Positions 20,003 to 30,041 of a stretch of DNA of 64,000 nucleotides are shown one piece after another. The stretch covers positions 1-64,000 of the forward strand of contig NZ_KB905162.1 of NCBI RefSeq assembly GCF_000378625.1. Direction: 5' to 3'. A program made the position numbers and the translations under genes. A model generated the notes under the pieces. That model ran no database searches and was not told the DNA's origin. It saw only the letters and a program-made list of their open reading frames with translations. The stretch comes from Colwellia piezophila ATCC BAA-637 (lineage in GTDB: Bacteria > Pseudomonadota > Gammaproteobacteria > Enterobacterales > Alteromonadaceae). Each line of letters opens with the position of its first letter. Position 1 is the stretch's first letter.

Positions 20003-20341
20003 TTAATCGTTACGTTCAGATAAGTTTTGTTTAACAATATCTGATTTTTTTTGCGCATAAAAATCGACATGGAATTCGGTATCTTCTGTTAAAAATTCAA
20101 CTTTATGCCAATATTCAGGTGGTGATATAGCTGTTTGCCCATCTTCAATGATAATTTCTTGCTCGACTTCACCACGACGTTCAGCAAAACCAAAAAACTT
20201 TAATTGGCCTTTTGTGACACAAATTTTCCCGTAAACACCAGCTTTGGTATTGTGTAAATGTAAAAACATTTTTGGGATATTAGTTTTAGTAAAACATGGT
20301 GTGGATTTGTAATTAATAAAATCGTCTGGAATAGATGGCAT
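20003..20341 (-). CDS. YeaR/TehB-type DUF1971 protein
   Basis: A 112-residue single-domain cupin-like protein. The start MPSIPDDFINYKSTPCFTKT, the GVYGKICVTKGQLKFFGF core and the ISPPEYWHKVEF motif match YeaR of E. coli and the N-terminal domain of some TehB proteins. In E. coli yeaR is induced by nitrate and nitric oxide through NarL and NsrR; the molecular role is unknown. It stands alone here. The regulation was not seen in the sequence. Confidence 0.85.
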   Translation of the reverse strand: MPSIPDDFINYKSTPCFTKTNIPKMFLHLHNTKAGVYGKICVTKGQLKFFGFAERRGEVEQEIIIEDGQTAISPPEYWHKVEFLTEDTEFHVDFYAQKKSDIVKQNLSERND

Positions 20342-20954
20342 GATTTTCCTTTAAAATTTAAGTAATTGTTATTGAGTATTTTACTCACAGAATTAGTCAT
20401 TAGTTCAATAGAATTCAGAAACTGAGTTAACTTGAACAACATTAGTCCACTGTGAACTACCCCCTCACTTCGCTTTGATAAGCTTTTTTATCGGCCCTAC
20501 CTAATCTAGGTAAAGTGTATTTTGTTTTTCAAAAAAACTCAACTCTCATTCAGATGTCCCTGTATAGGTCGTATTTCCAATTAACGCAAAATAATTTATG
20601 GGGCTGAAGCCAGATGAAATATAATACTTATGCCGGCTATCTCTGGACACTTTTAGAACAATATTGAAGCAGTTCTAACTACAATTTTAAGATTGTTTTG
20701 TGGCATTAATGATCGTGTTATATTCATGAGCGAATGACTCTTTATGGCACTTTAAAGTCACGCCACTACAATTCGTGAACGACCGCTTTGGGGCTTAGCT
20801 GACATGCCTTAGTGGTGGTTATTTAGGTCAACTGGTCGCTAATAGAGGCTAATTACAGTAAAAATAAAAAAAGGAAGATCCTAGCTATCTATAATTTTAA
20901 GGAGGTAACACTGTGCGAGGAATTCCTATTTTTGAAAAATAACCCCCAAGGGAT
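20342..20954. other. Intergenic region without recognised gene
   Basis: About 610 bases between two minus-strand genes. It contains no convincing open frame. A GGAGGT at about 20900 is not followed by a usable start codon. Confidence 0.4.
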
Positions 20955-21950
20955 TTAAGCATTAACAAGCTGTTTACCAATTTCTGCTAACAATTCATAT
21001 GAATGTAATCTGGCGCTTTGACTAAAGATACCGGCATTCACTATCAATTCATCGGCTTGAGTTCTCTTAATAAAGTGTTGAAGTTTCTCTTTCACGGTTG
21101 CCGAGTCACCTACAAAAGCACAACTTAACATGCTTTCAACTTGTGCTTTTTCCATGGGATTCCAACAGTCTTCAATATTTTCAATCGGTGGTAATAACTT
21201 ACCACGTTGATTTCTAATCATGCTTAAAAAGCGCTGCTGCATGCTGGTGAATAAATATTCAGCCTCTTCATTGGTATCTGCAATAATCACAGAAATACAT
21301 GCCATAGCGTAAGGTTGTTTTAATTGGCTCGATGGTTTAAATAACTGGCGGTATTTTTCAAAAGCTTGATCCAGTGATGCTGGAGCAAAGTGTGAAGCAA
21401 ACGCATAAGGTAAGCCAAGTTCAGCCGCCAATTGTGCACCAAACAAGCTAGAACCTAACATCCAAAGGGGTACATTTAAGTCTCCTCCTGGCACTGCTTG
21501 AACGGCCTGATCTTCTTTTACGGGTTCAAAATATCCTTGTAGTTCTTGTACATCTTGTGGGAATTGGTCGGAAGCCCTTGGATCGCTACGTAAAGCTCGC
21601 CATGTTAATTGGTCGGTTCCAGGCGCTCTGCCTAAACCGAGATCAATTCTATTAGGATATAAAGACTCTAATGTACCAAACTGCTCAGCAATGATTAAAG
21701 GAGAATGGTTCGGCAGCATAATTCCTCCAGCGCCAATTCTAATCTTTTTAGTCCCTGCTGCTAAATAACCAATAACCACAGATGTTGCAGCGCTAGCAAT
21801 ACCAACCATATTATGATGTTCTGCCACCCAATATCGCATGTAACCTAAACCATCAGCGAGTTGCGCTAATTCGAGAGATTCGGTTAGTGCATCTGCGGGT
21901 GTTTTATTAATTTTTACAGGGACTAAATCAAGAACAGATAAAGGGAACAT
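20955..21950 (-). CDS. Luciferase-like (LLM class) flavin-dependent monooxygenase
   Basis: A 331-residue protein of the bacterial luciferase-like superfamily, group resembling E. coli YhbW. Marks are the start [70 protein letters not shown] and the GRAPGTD loop. Such proteins use reduced FMN from a separate reductase to oxidise an unknown substrate. There is no reductase gene next to it. Length is normal and the frame is intact. Confidence 0.9.
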   Translation of the reverse strand: MFPLSVLDLVPVKINKTPADALTESLELAQLADGLGYMRYWVAEHHNMVGIASAATSVVIGYLAAGTKKIRIGAGGIMLPNHSPLIIAEQFGTLESLYPNRIDLGLGRAPGTDQLTWRALRSDPRASDQFPQDVQELQGYFEPVKEDQAVQAVPGGDLNVPLWMLGSSLFGAQLAAELGLPYAFASHFAPASLDQAFEKYRQLFKPSSQLKQPYAMACISVIIADTNEEAEYLFTSMQQRFLSMIRNQRGKLLPPIENIEDCWNPMEKAQVESMLSCAFVGDSATVKEKLQHFIKRTQADELIVNAGIFSQSARLHSYELLAEIGKQLVNA

Positions 21951-22103
21951 AGGATTTAATAATTTAATAAATAGATAAATGGAGATTAAAGACTCTAATG
22001 TTTTTGTGCAAGGTAGAAACGACTATTGCCATAAATAAATTAAGGGGCGCTTTTGAGCACAAAGCGGTCTATTTGTGAGACCGTTTCACATTGAATAAAA
22101 CTT

Positions 22104-22500
22104 CCGCTAAGTGGTATGAGAAGTCATTACTTTAGTGAAATAAATGGGGCTAAGTTTATTTAAATTATTTGTCGCGGTGGCGGCGACACCCAAAAGAGAA
22201 GGGGGGGCTAAACGCACTGCACCTAAATTCAGCCCTTTGGAATCCCCCTGCGCTGCTACATCAAACGTAATCCTACATCCAGCACAATATCTTCTACGTA
22301 CCAGCCATGAAGGCACATCCATGTGCCACATTACTTTTGCCATCATCAGGACAATAGGCTCCTGCATTGTCTAATAAGCTGCATCCATGCAGCGTCATGA
22401 TGAATATACGTGAATATTGTGCTTCATTTCGGCGTTTGAAGAAGCAGACTTGGTGCTGGTTGCGAAGACTGCCTCTTTTCATGGACGACATTTATGAATA
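22104..22500. repeat. Family A dispersed repeat, left-end copy
   Basis: CGCTAAGTGGTATGAGAAG and about 50 further bases at 22107-22170 are nearly identical to 41281-41348. They lead into TTTGTCGCGGTGGCGGCGAC and the CCCTTTGGAATCCCCC inner arm. The interior has the CACATCCATGTG palindrome and the CATGGACGAC end found in other copies. The right terminal inverted repeat is absent. Confidence 0.8.
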
Positions 22501-22794
22501 AAGATCGCACACATTTGTATGTGGTTTACATTTCCCATTAACCCGTAAATTCGGTAGCTGCAAGGAGCAGGGGCGAGTGTAAGTTTTTTATATTAACTTA
22601 TTGGTGAATATCTTAGATGATTTCTATATTCTACTACTGATAGTGAGTTCAGTATAAAGAGTATAAGAGCTGTTTTTCTGCGGGAATATTATTCATAATA
22701 AGCTCAATGTTTTATAAGCTGGCTCTACCATCTTTTGTGACCGTAAGTCATTAAGTTTAGTCGTGCTAAAGTAAGAAAACTAAAAATTATTTGG

Positions 22795-23973
22795 ATGTGC
22801 ATTATGTGGAGATTGTTTTTTTTATTAGTGTTATTTACTTCTGTTAGCTTAAATGTTTATTTGTTTATGAAATTAAATATCCATGCTATTGAAAATACTC
22901 TTCCACAGAGTAGCTTTCATCAAGATAATGTTATTAAAACAACAATAGTTTCAAAAAAAAATGTTGTTAATAATGCCGCTGAATTACAGGAATATAAACA
23001 AAATTTACCTGATGAAATTAAACAAGCACTCATTCAACAAGATTATTATTTAGCTAGTTTTTTAATTAATGGTTTAGCCGATAAAAATGAATTAGCGCAG
23101 TTAATAGTAATATGGTTACAAAATTCTACGGCGTTATTAGCTGCTCAGAAGTTTGTGTCCCTTGATAATTCAATAAGTGCCTATTTAGAATTTAACGCGG
23201 ATGATCAACGTTTTCTCTATTTACAAGTGGAGTCTGAACTAGCACAAGGGCAGTTATTAGTAGCTATCAAACATGCGTATGATATTCAATATCATGTGTT
23301 CACTGAAGCGAAAAAAGTTAATGTTATTAATGCTGCTAGAGAGCTAGTGCAAGAAGCTATAGCGCCGCTAATTAAGAATAATTTGTGGCTAGAGCTGAAA
23401 GAGTTAGTTGTTGAAATTAGTCTATATGACCAAGAATACCTTTACTTACAATGGGTGTTTTCCCAAGCACAATATCAGCTAGGTGAGCTTGAACTTGCAC
23501 GTAATTCGCTTGAACCTTTATTGATGGAGCCTAATTTCAAAGTAAAAGCGCAAGCCTTGTATAAAAAAATTGAATTATCATTACAAAAAACAGAAAGTAT
23601 TGCTTTAAGTCGTCAAGGAGCGCACTTTATTGTGCAGGCGACCATTAACAATAACTTTAATGTTGCTTTAATGTTAGATACGGGGGCAAGCATCTCTTTA
23701 TTATCTGAACAGGCCTTTGAACAATTAAACCAGTATTCAGAAGTAGTTTATGTAAAAGACTTAAGACTAAATACTGCTGGTGGCCAAGTGACAGCAAGTC
23801 TCTATCAAGTGGCGGAATTTGATTTGCAAGGTTATGTCTTACGACCATTTGTTTTTGCCGTAAGTCCTTTTATGAGTGAAGGAAGTGATGGTTTGTTAGG
23901 TATGAATTATTTGTCTTCTTTTGATTTTCATATTGACCAAACGAATAATTTACTGATCTTAAAAAACAAATAA
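22795..23973 (+). CDS. Retropepsin-like aspartic protease, membrane-anchored
   Basis: A 392-residue protein with one N-terminal membrane segment (FFLLVLFTSVSLNVYLFM, about residues 8-25), a helical TPR-like middle (about 60-270) and a C-terminal clan AA aspartic protease domain. The catalytic motif is LMLDTGASISLL with Asp295, followed by the flap region and a GLLGMNYLSSF motif near 365. Such single-lobe proteases act as dimers, presumably in the periplasm. The substrate is unknown. A second ATG at 22804 is an alternative start. A fragment of a paralogue is at 45080-45295. Confidence 0.85.
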   Translation: MCIMWRLFFLLVLFTSVSLNVYLFMKLNIHAIENTLPQSSFHQDNVIKTTIVSKKNVVNNAAELQEYKQNLPDEIKQALIQQDYYLASFLINGLADKNELAQLIVIWLQNSTALLAAQKFVSLDNSISAYLEFNADDQRFLYLQVESELAQGQLLVAIKHAYDIQYHVFTEAKKVNVINAARELVQEAIAPLIKNNLWLELKELVVEISLYDQEYLYLQWVFSQAQYQLGELELARNSLEPLLMEPNFKVKAQALYKKIELSLQKTESIALSRQGAHFIVQATINNNFNVALMLDTGASISLLSEQAFEQLNQYSEVVYVKDLRLNTAGGQVTASLYQVAEFDLQGYVLRPFVFAVSPFMSEGSDGLLGMNYLSSFDFHIDQTNNLLILKNK

Positions 23974-24009
23974 TCTGAATAAAATAATTGGGCTCTGTGT
24001 AAATTTAAA

Positions 24010-24190
24010 TATTTTGTCGTGGTGGCGACGACACCCAAAAGAGAAAGGGGGCTAACGCACTATTCCTAAGATAAGCCCTTTGGAATCCCCCGGAGCTGCT
24101 ACATCAAACGTCAGCTTACACTCAGCACGATATCTTCGACGTAACAGCAATGATGGCGAAGACTGCCGCTTTTCATGAACGACTAAACTT
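24010..24190. repeat. Family A dispersed repeat, left-end fragment
   Basis: TTTTGTCGTGGTGGCGACGA, the inner arm CCCTTTGGAATCCCCC and the GAAGACTGCCGCTTTTCATG end are shared with the other copies; the right terminal repeat is missing. It starts about 40 bases after the protease gene. Confidence 0.8.
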
Positions 24191-24206
24191 CAATTTTCGA
24201 AGCAAG

Positions 24207-24233
24207 AACTTATCAGGCCACCCATAATAACTT
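24207..24233 (+). repeat. RAYT-associated motif
   Basis: A perfect match to TATCAGGCCACCCATAATA, placed directly after the family A fragment. Confidence 0.88.
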
Positions 24234-24458
24234 TTGAGCTTATTTCGAGTGATATTTAGCATGTGTTATTACTATATCCTAGCGTGTTTTATAAGCGAGT
24301 GTCCTTGTTTACTTCTAGACCGTAGAAACAAAACAAATAAGTACCCAATGAATTATAAACGTATGTGTTAAATCCTTAAGTTAATGACATTGATAGGCAG
24401 TTATCAGACAATCAAGTAGGAGTTTTTCTAGGTGTTTGTCTAACTTCTGAGTAGCGGA

Positions 24459-25094
24459 TTACTTGTTAGCCGCGTAATAAAAATCAAAGTATTTTCTATG
24501 ATCTACGCCCGCTAAGTTAGAGCTGATTTTATTCGGGTGTTTATAGTCTTTCCAGTTAGCTACATTGCGACCGACATTAAGTTTAGGGAAATCTATACTT
24601 CCCTCCTCTTCCATTTCTAAAAACTGTTTCATTTTCAGTAAACTACCTTGCTCACTTATATCTATCGTCAATAAGTTATCTCTCCCTTCAAAATACGAAT
24701 AAACCATTTGCTGATGACGCTCATAGCAATCGCTTAATTCATGATAGTTTAAAGGCAATTCGACAGAGAATGTATCATGAAAACAGCGTTTTAAAATGGG
24801 ATTAAATCGCCCCGTTTTCGGTTCTAAATGAGGCGCCATCTTTTCAAGTAACATGGTAATCGAAGGGAGCCATTTATCCATGCCCCTTGTTAAGTAGATA
24901 AATTTAGCCTTGGGAAATAAACCATCTAACTGTTGATAATCGCTAAAACAGGGGGAATCAGATATCGCATCCGCCACTTCAAACGTACGCTTGGTAAACG
25001 CGGTATGAGCTACAGCTAAGCCTAGTTCTAATAGTGCAACACTAATACTGGTAGTGCCCGTTCTAGGCAAGCCAATAATAAATATTTTAGACAT
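24459..25094 (-). CDS. Sulfotransferase family protein
   Basis: A 211-residue cytoplasmic protein with the 5'-phosphosulfate-binding loop IIGLPRTGTTSIS at residues 6-18 and the 3'-phosphate-binding region KFIYLTRGMDKWLPS near 83. This fits PAPS-dependent sulfotransferases; it could instead be one of the related small sulfotransferase-fold proteins of unknown acceptor. Length is at the short end of the family. It stands alone; the acceptor cannot be predicted from the neighbours. Confidence 0.82.
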   Translation of the reverse strand: MSKIFIIGLPRTGTTSISVALLELGLAVAHTAFTKRTFEVADAISDSPCFSDYQQLDGLFPKAKFIYLTRGMDKWLPSITMLLEKMAPHLEPKTGRFNPILKRCFHDTFSVELPLNYHELSDCYERHQQMVYSYFEGRDNLLTIDISEQGSLLKMKQFLEMEEEGSIDFPKLNVGRNVANWKDYKHPNKISSNLAGVDHRKYFDFYYAANK

Positions 25095-25263
25095 CTGATA
25101 CTACTCGTATTTAAAAAGTCGCCATTATAATCGCATGTACTCAATAGGTAGAGCTAAATATCAAAGAATAGGTAATACACAAGCATCATGCCGATAAGTT
25201 AAGCATAAAAGAGCTGCAAAACCCATCTCAGCGTTGAAAGTTTAATTTTGATCAGAAGTAGTA

Positions 25264-25283
25264 ATGGGTGGCATATTAAGTAT
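25264..25283 (+). repeat. RAYT element 3'-end-type motif
   Basis: ATGGGTGGCATATTAAGTAT differs by one base from the sequence at 31953-31972 at the right end of the deleted RAYT element. Its ATGGGTGGC is the reverse complement of the GCCACCCAT core of the 5' motif. The surrounding gap of 380 bases has nothing else recognised. Confidence 0.65.
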
Positions 25284-25474
25284 TAGAGATGATTCGCCTT
25301 TGTTGTTTTTATCATTACGACTTAGTTATTCATGGTTTAACAATTAATAGCAGTCCGAGTCATATTTATCATATGACTTTAATCGCTAGATTATTACTTG
25401 AAATAAGGTAGTCAAACGATAATTTATAACCATTGCAATATCTATATGCAAGGCTTATAAATATAGATTCATAA

Positions 25475-26377
25475 TTAGTTGATTTTTAATCTTTCAACTA
25501 AAAAGTCTACTGCCACTTTTACTTTTGGTACTAAGTAGCGCTGTTTTTGATATAACAAATAAACGGCCATATCAGAATTTTGAGTTATAGCTAACTCATG
25601 CTCAAACTTAAGTTCTTGCAACTTCCCTGACTCAAGATATGAAGCTAATGCCCATCGAGTTGACATTAAAATGCCTTCACCGTTACAGGCTTTTTTTGCC
25701 AGCCATGAGCCGCTATTTGAAATTGCTACCGCTGGCCCTGAGACATCATGCCATTGACCGTTCATCTTACATAACCAAGGCGTTGGCCCTGCTGGCGCTT
25801 TAAAATAAAGGCCATTATGTTCCTTTAAGTCCATGGCATTGTTAGGCACTCCGTGTTGCTCTAAATAACTTGGTGAAGCGACAGGAATGAAACCATTGTC
25901 CATTAGTCTTATCGCTAACACTCGTTCATTTGGAGCGTAACCACCCCGTATAGCAATATCGACATCGTCACGCCCGAGTGTTGATAACTCGTCACTCAAA
26001 CTGACATCTAATACAATTTCAGGGTATAACGCGCTGAATTCATCTAGCAAAGGCAGCAATATCTTGTCACCAAAACCTACCATCGAACTTATACATAAAC
26101 GCCCCATTGGCGTTGTTTGGTAACACCGAACAGTTTCATTGCTTTGCTCTAGTTTATTCAATATTTGCTGTACATCGTTATAATAAATTTGTCCCACTTC
26201 TGTTAGTTTAACGATTCGGGTCGAACGCTTTAACAACGTCGCTCCCAAACTCTTTTCTAAATCAGCAACTCGTCTCGACAGCGATGATGGCGGCACATTA
26301 AAAGTACGCGCAGCTTTGGTAAAGCTACCCGTTTCGACTACTTTACTGAAATATCGTATTGCACGTAGTTGATCCAA
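25475..26377 (-). CDS. LysR-family transcriptional regulator
   Basis: A 300-residue LysR regulator. The N-terminal winged helix-turn-helix is MDQLRAIRYFSKVVETGSFT followed by KAARTFNVPPSSLSRRVADLE; the rest is the periplasmic-binding-like effector domain (about residues 90-295). It is divergent from the GST/oxidoreductase pair across 229 bases, the usual setting of a LysR activator and its target, so it probably controls them in response to an electrophile or other small molecule. The effector is unknown. Confidence 0.93.
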   Translation of the reverse strand: MDQLRAIRYFSKVVETGSFTKAARTFNVPPSSLSRRVADLEKSLGATLLKRSTRIVKLTEVGQIYYNDVQQILNKLEQSNETVRCYQTTPMGRLCISSMVGFGDKILLPLLDEFSALYPEIVLDVSLSDELSTLGRDDVDIAIRGGYAPNERVLAIRLMDNGFIPVASPSYLEQHGVPNNAMDLKEHNGLYFKAPAGPTPWLCKMNGQWHDVSGPAVAISNSGSWLAKKACNGEGILMSTRWALASYLESGKLQELKFEHELAITQNSDMAVYLLYQKQRYLVPKVKVAVDFLVERLKIN

Positions 26378-26606
26378 CTAACTTCCCCGGTAAATGAATA
26401 TCTGAGTATTTTTGCTTTATTATTGTCTTAAAAGCAATAGTGATTCGCATTTCCCCCTATATATAACCGAATTAAAACAAGTAATAATGCGTTTAACTTA
26501 AACATTGCAACTTTGACCTTGTTGCAGCCTGATAAATACAGGTGCTTTAATTGCATTTTTTCGGCAATTAAATACAACCTTCACGTTAATGATGGAAAAC
26601 TGACTT

Positions 26607-27284
26607 ATGATTACTTTGCACGGTTTTGCCGCTAGCAACTATTACAACCTAGTGAAACATGTACTGCTATACAAAGAACTGCCATTCGAAGAAAACCTTA
26701 TTTACGGTGGTAGTGACGAGTTATTGACCATTAGTCCGGCTGGTAAAGTACCTGTTATCACAACAGCTGAAGGCCTTAATATTTCAGAGTCGAGTGTCAT
26801 TTGTGACTTTATCGAAGAGACTTATCCTGCAACTCCGCTATACCCTGAAAATGCTGGAGAACGTGCTGTTGTCCGTCAAATTATGAAAATAGCAGAGCTT
26901 TATTTTGAGCTGCCAAGCAGACGACTTATACCTTATGCATTTTCAGGTACTACAGTTCCTGAATCGGTTGCAGCTGAAGTACGCCAAGTATTAAACCGTG
27001 GAATTACCGCCTTAAGTCGCTTGTGTCAGTTTTCACCTTGGGTTGCAGGTGAACAATTCACGATGGCTGACATCTACGTTTATTACGTCAACACCATTGT
27101 CAGCTCTTTTGCCTCTAGCCAACTTGACTGGGATGTACTTGCAGAGGTACCAGGAATGAAAGAGTGGAACAATTCAATGAGTCAATCTGCCATTAGCCAA
27201 ACCGTGGAGGCTGATCGTCTGGCAAACATGCCCGAGTTTATCCAAAAGGTGAAAGCTCAGATTCAAGCAGCGAATGCTGGGTAG
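26607..27284 (+). CDS. Glutathione S-transferase family protein
   Basis: A 225-residue GST with the thioredoxin-like N domain (LHGFAASNYYNLVKHVLLYK; the glutathione-gamma-Glu site SESSVICDFIEETYP near 65) and an all-helical C domain with the N-capping motif FTMADIYVYY near 150. It likely conjugates or reduces electrophiles in the cytoplasm. It is 111 bases before a quinone-oxidoreductase-like gene and divergent from a LysR gene, which suggests a small detoxification unit. Confidence 0.9.
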   Translation: MITLHGFAASNYYNLVKHVLLYKELPFEENLIYGGSDELLTISPAGKVPVITTAEGLNISESSVICDFIEETYPATPLYPENAGERAVVRQIMKIAELYFELPSRRLIPYAFSGTTVPESVAAEVRQVLNRGITALSRLCQFSPWVAGEQFTMADIYVYYVNTIVSSFASSQLDWDVLAEVPGMKEWNNSMSQSAISQTVEADRLANMPEFIQKVKAQIQAANAG

Positions 27285-27395
27285 CACTTAGCTATAAAAA
27301 CAACCAAACCTAAAACTATTATTACCAATAAAGTACGGCCAATACAATAAAGTGATTGGTTCGACAAATTTAATTATTTGCAGGAGAAAAAACCT

Positions 27396-28523
27396 ATGAC
27401 AGATACAAATATCCAACTAATTTCAACAATCAGCGAAGACAATAAATTAACACTTGCTTTACAAGACATCGAAATGCCACAACCTAGTGCCGATGAAGTT
27501 GTTATTCGCATTGAAGCTGCACCATTAAACCCCTCTGATTTAGGGGTTATGTTCAGCGCAGCTGATATGACAACAGCGACACAATCAGGCACTGAACAAA
27601 ACCCAGCCATTATCGCTGATGTTCCAGCTAAGTTTATGCCCGCGGTTAAAACACGTGTTGGTAAAGCAATCCCTGTTGGTAATGAAGGTGCTGGTACCGT
27701 TGTAGCAGCTGGCTCATCGCCTGCGGCACAAGCATTAATGGGTAAGACCGTTGCCGTGATTGGCGGGGGAACTTATCGTCAATATATATGTGCCAATGTA
27801 CAAAGCTGTTTAGAATTAAAAGAAGGTACAACGGCTAAAGAAGGTGCTTCTTCTTTTGTTAATCCGCTTACTGCATTAGCTATGGTTGAAACAATGCGTG
27901 CTGAAGGTCATAAAGCCATCATTCATGCGGCGGCAGCGTCTAACCTTGGACAAATGTTAAACCGTATTTGTATTGCCGATGGCGTTGATTTAATTAACAT
28001 TGTACGTAAAGAAGAACAAGAAACTCTGTTACGTGATATGGGCGCAAAATATGTTGTTAATTCAAGTAGTGATAACTTCCTTGCTGAATTAACAGCGGCG
28101 ATTATTGAAACTGGTGCAACTATTGCGTTTGACCCAATTGGTGGTGGTCAATTAACAAGTGACATTCTGAACTGTATGGAAGTTGCTGCGGCTCGTGATA
28201 TGAAAGAATACAGTCTTTATGGCTCTGACACTTTCAAACAAGTTTACATTTATGGCGCATTAAATCGTGGCCCTATTACGCTAAATCGTAACTTCGGTTT
28301 TGCTTGGGGTGTTAATGGATTCTTATTATTCAATATACTAGGTAAACTAGGTACTAAAACTGTAATTGCGATGCGTAAACGTGTTGCAGATGAAATCACC
28401 ACAACATTTGCTAGCCACTACACACATGAAGTGTCATTGGCAGAGGTATTACAATTACAATCGATAGCGGCTTATTCTACACAAGCTACAGGTGAGAAGT
28501 ACTTAATTACACCTCAAAAATAA
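27396..28523 (+). CDS. Zinc-independent MDR dehydrogenase / quinone reductase-like
   Basis: A 375-residue medium-chain dehydrogenase/reductase. The GroES-like N domain has APLNPSDLGVMF and NEGAGTVVAAG; the nucleotide domain has IIHAAAASNLGQMLNR and later FDPIGGGQLTSDIL. The zinc-binding cysteines are absent, as in quinone oxidoreductases and enoyl reductases. ATG 27396 is chosen because GCAGGAG lies upstream at good spacing; the TTG at 27378 overlaps that region. Probably co-transcribed with the GST gene. The substrate is unknown. Confidence 0.88.
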   Translation: MTDTNIQLISTISEDNKLTLALQDIEMPQPSADEVVIRIEAAPLNPSDLGVMFSAADMTTATQSGTEQNPAIIADVPAKFMPAVKTRVGKAIPVGNEGAGTVVAAGSSPAAQALMGKTVAVIGGGTYRQYICANVQSCLELKEGTTAKEGASSFVNPLTALAMVETMRAEGHKAIIHAAAASNLGQMLNRICIADGVDLINIVRKEEQETLLRDMGAKYVVNSSSDNFLAELTAAIIETGATIAFDPIGGGQLTSDILNCMEVAAARDMKEYSLYGSDTFKQVYIYGALNRGPITLNRNFGFAWGVNGFLLFNILGKLGTKTVIAMRKRVADEITTTFASHYTHEVSLAEVLQLQSIAAYSTQATGEKYLITPQK

Positions 28524-28543
28524 TTAGTTCTTACTGATTTAAT

Positions 28544-28578
28544 AAAAAGCAGATGACATTATTGGATTCTGCTTTTTT
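28544..28578 (+). terminator. Rho-independent terminator
   Basis: AAAAAGCAGA (28544-28553) pairs with TCTGCTTTTT (28568-28577), followed by T and A. It ends the GST-dehydrogenase unit and can act in both directions. Confidence 0.9.
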
Positions 28579-28680
28579 ATTTAGTTGCTCGTAATAGAAA
28601 ACAATAAGCTATATTTCAAACTTTATTGTTAAACAGGTACCTGACACAACAAACAGAGACCCCCACCATAATTTGTACTT

Positions 28681-28716
28681 GTTACTTAATCTGCTACTTA
28701 ATCTGCTACTTAATCT
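28681..28716. repeat. 12-bp triplicate before the RAYT gene
   Basis: GTTACTTAATCT followed by two copies of GCTACTTAATCT, leading straight into GCCACCCATAATA of the RAYT motif. Confidence 0.9.
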
Positions 28717-28733
28717 GCCACCCATAATAACTT
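28717..28733 (+). repeat. RAYT-associated motif (partial)
   Basis: GCCACCCATAATAACTT, the right two thirds of the motif, 60 bases before the full-length transposase gene. The left third was replaced by the 12-bp repeats. Confidence 0.85.
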
Positions 28734-28792
28734 GTACATATTTCCATCAATAAACTAGGCTTAATTTACTTTCATTAAGTCTAGTGATTATT

Positions 28793-29773
28793 ATGCCTAA
28801 GCCTCGCTCGCAACAGATCAGTTTGTTAGATACACCGTATTATCATATTTGCAGTCGCACGGTGAGAAAAGCATTTTTGTGCGGTGTTGATAAAGAGTCA
28901 GGCATTAGTTATGAGCACAGACGTATCTGGATTGAAAAGCGTATTATTCAATTATCACAGGTGTTTTCTATCGACATTTGTGCACATGCAGTGATGCATA
29001 ATCACTTACATCTCGTATTGCATGTTGATATAGATAAAGTTAAAAACTGGTCAACAAGCGAGGTACTTGAGCGTTGGCATAAGCTATTCAAAGGCACTTT
29101 ACTTACTCAAAAGTATGCAAAGAAGCAGCCGCTTGATAAGTTTCAAATAGCGATGGTTGAAAACACTGCTGACATTTATAAACAAAGGTTAATAGATATT
29201 AGCTGGTTTATGCGTTCATTGAATGAGCCGATAGCCAGACAAGCAAACCGCGAGGATAACTGCACAGGGCACTTTTGGGAGGGGCGCTTTAAATCTCAAG
29301 CTCTGCTCGATGAAGGCGCTTTATTGTCGTGTATGGCTTATGTAGATTTAAACCCAGTACGAGCCGGTATTGCCTCTACGCCAGAGCAATCTCATTTCAC
29401 AAGTATTCAACTACGTATAAAATCAGCGATAAAAGGTGAGCAACCCACAGCTTTACTACCATTCACAGGTAATGAACACCAACAAAAAAATAAGGGTATT
29501 CGATTTAGTTTACAAGACTACTTAACCCTAGTGGATGAGACCGGTCGTATTATTCGTGCTGATAAAAGAGGCGCGATTAGCCATAAGTCTGAGCGTATTT
29601 TAGCAAGGTTACACATTAATGAAGAAAGCTGGTTAAAGCTGACCACAGACTTTGAATGTATTTTCACTGGCGCGGTAGGTACAGCAGAGCACTTAAGTGA
29701 ATTTACCGAGCATGTTGGCTTGCAGCGAACCCATGGTATCGTTAATGCTCAAGCCTGCTTGAATAGCGCGTAA
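28793..29773 (+). CDS. REP-associated tyrosine transposase (RAYT)
   Basis: A 326-residue Y1 transposase of the TnpA_REP/IS200-like superfamily. The metal-binding HUH motif lies in HAVMHNHLHLVLHVD near residue 70. The family signature ISWFMRSLNEPIARQANRED, then GHFWEGRFKSQALLDE and [13 protein letters not shown], is complete. These enzymes cut and rejoin single-stranded DNA at REP palindromes. ATG 28793 (MPKPRSQQ) is the family start; the GTG at 28784 is not favoured. The gene is intact. Two truncated relatives are at 31639 and 33562, and the motif upstream recurs through the window. Confidence 0.92.
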   Translation: MPKPRSQQISLLDTPYYHICSRTVRKAFLCGVDKESGISYEHRRIWIEKRIIQLSQVFSIDICAHAVMHNHLHLVLHVDIDKVKNWSTSEVLERWHKLFKGTLLTQKYAKKQPLDKFQIAMVENTADIYKQRLIDISWFMRSLNEPIARQANREDNCTGHFWEGRFKSQALLDEGALLSCMAYVDLNPVRAGIASTPEQSHFTSIQLRIKSAIKGEQPTALLPFTGNEHQQKNKGIRFSLQDYLTLVDETGRIIRADKRGAISHKSERILARLHINEESWLKLTTDFECIFTGAVGTAEHLSEFTEHVGLQRTHGIVNAQACLNSA

Positions 29774-30041
29774 CCACCAACACAATCACGAATAAACAGA
29801 CCTTCTTTGTTATTTTTAAATGGCGGCTTTAACTCGCCTAAATTTTATATTTTGACTGTTTTAGTGTGTTAAGCCAACGGTTGATAACTATTCCCTAATA
29901 ATTATCCGCTTTTAGCTGTGACAGATTTCAACCTAGTCTGTTTTTATTATCTGTATTTATAGTTATTTATTATGGCTGGCAGAGTGAAATCCTTTATTAG
30001 CTACCGCACTGGTAAGTGCACTGTTATCAACTTCAGCGACT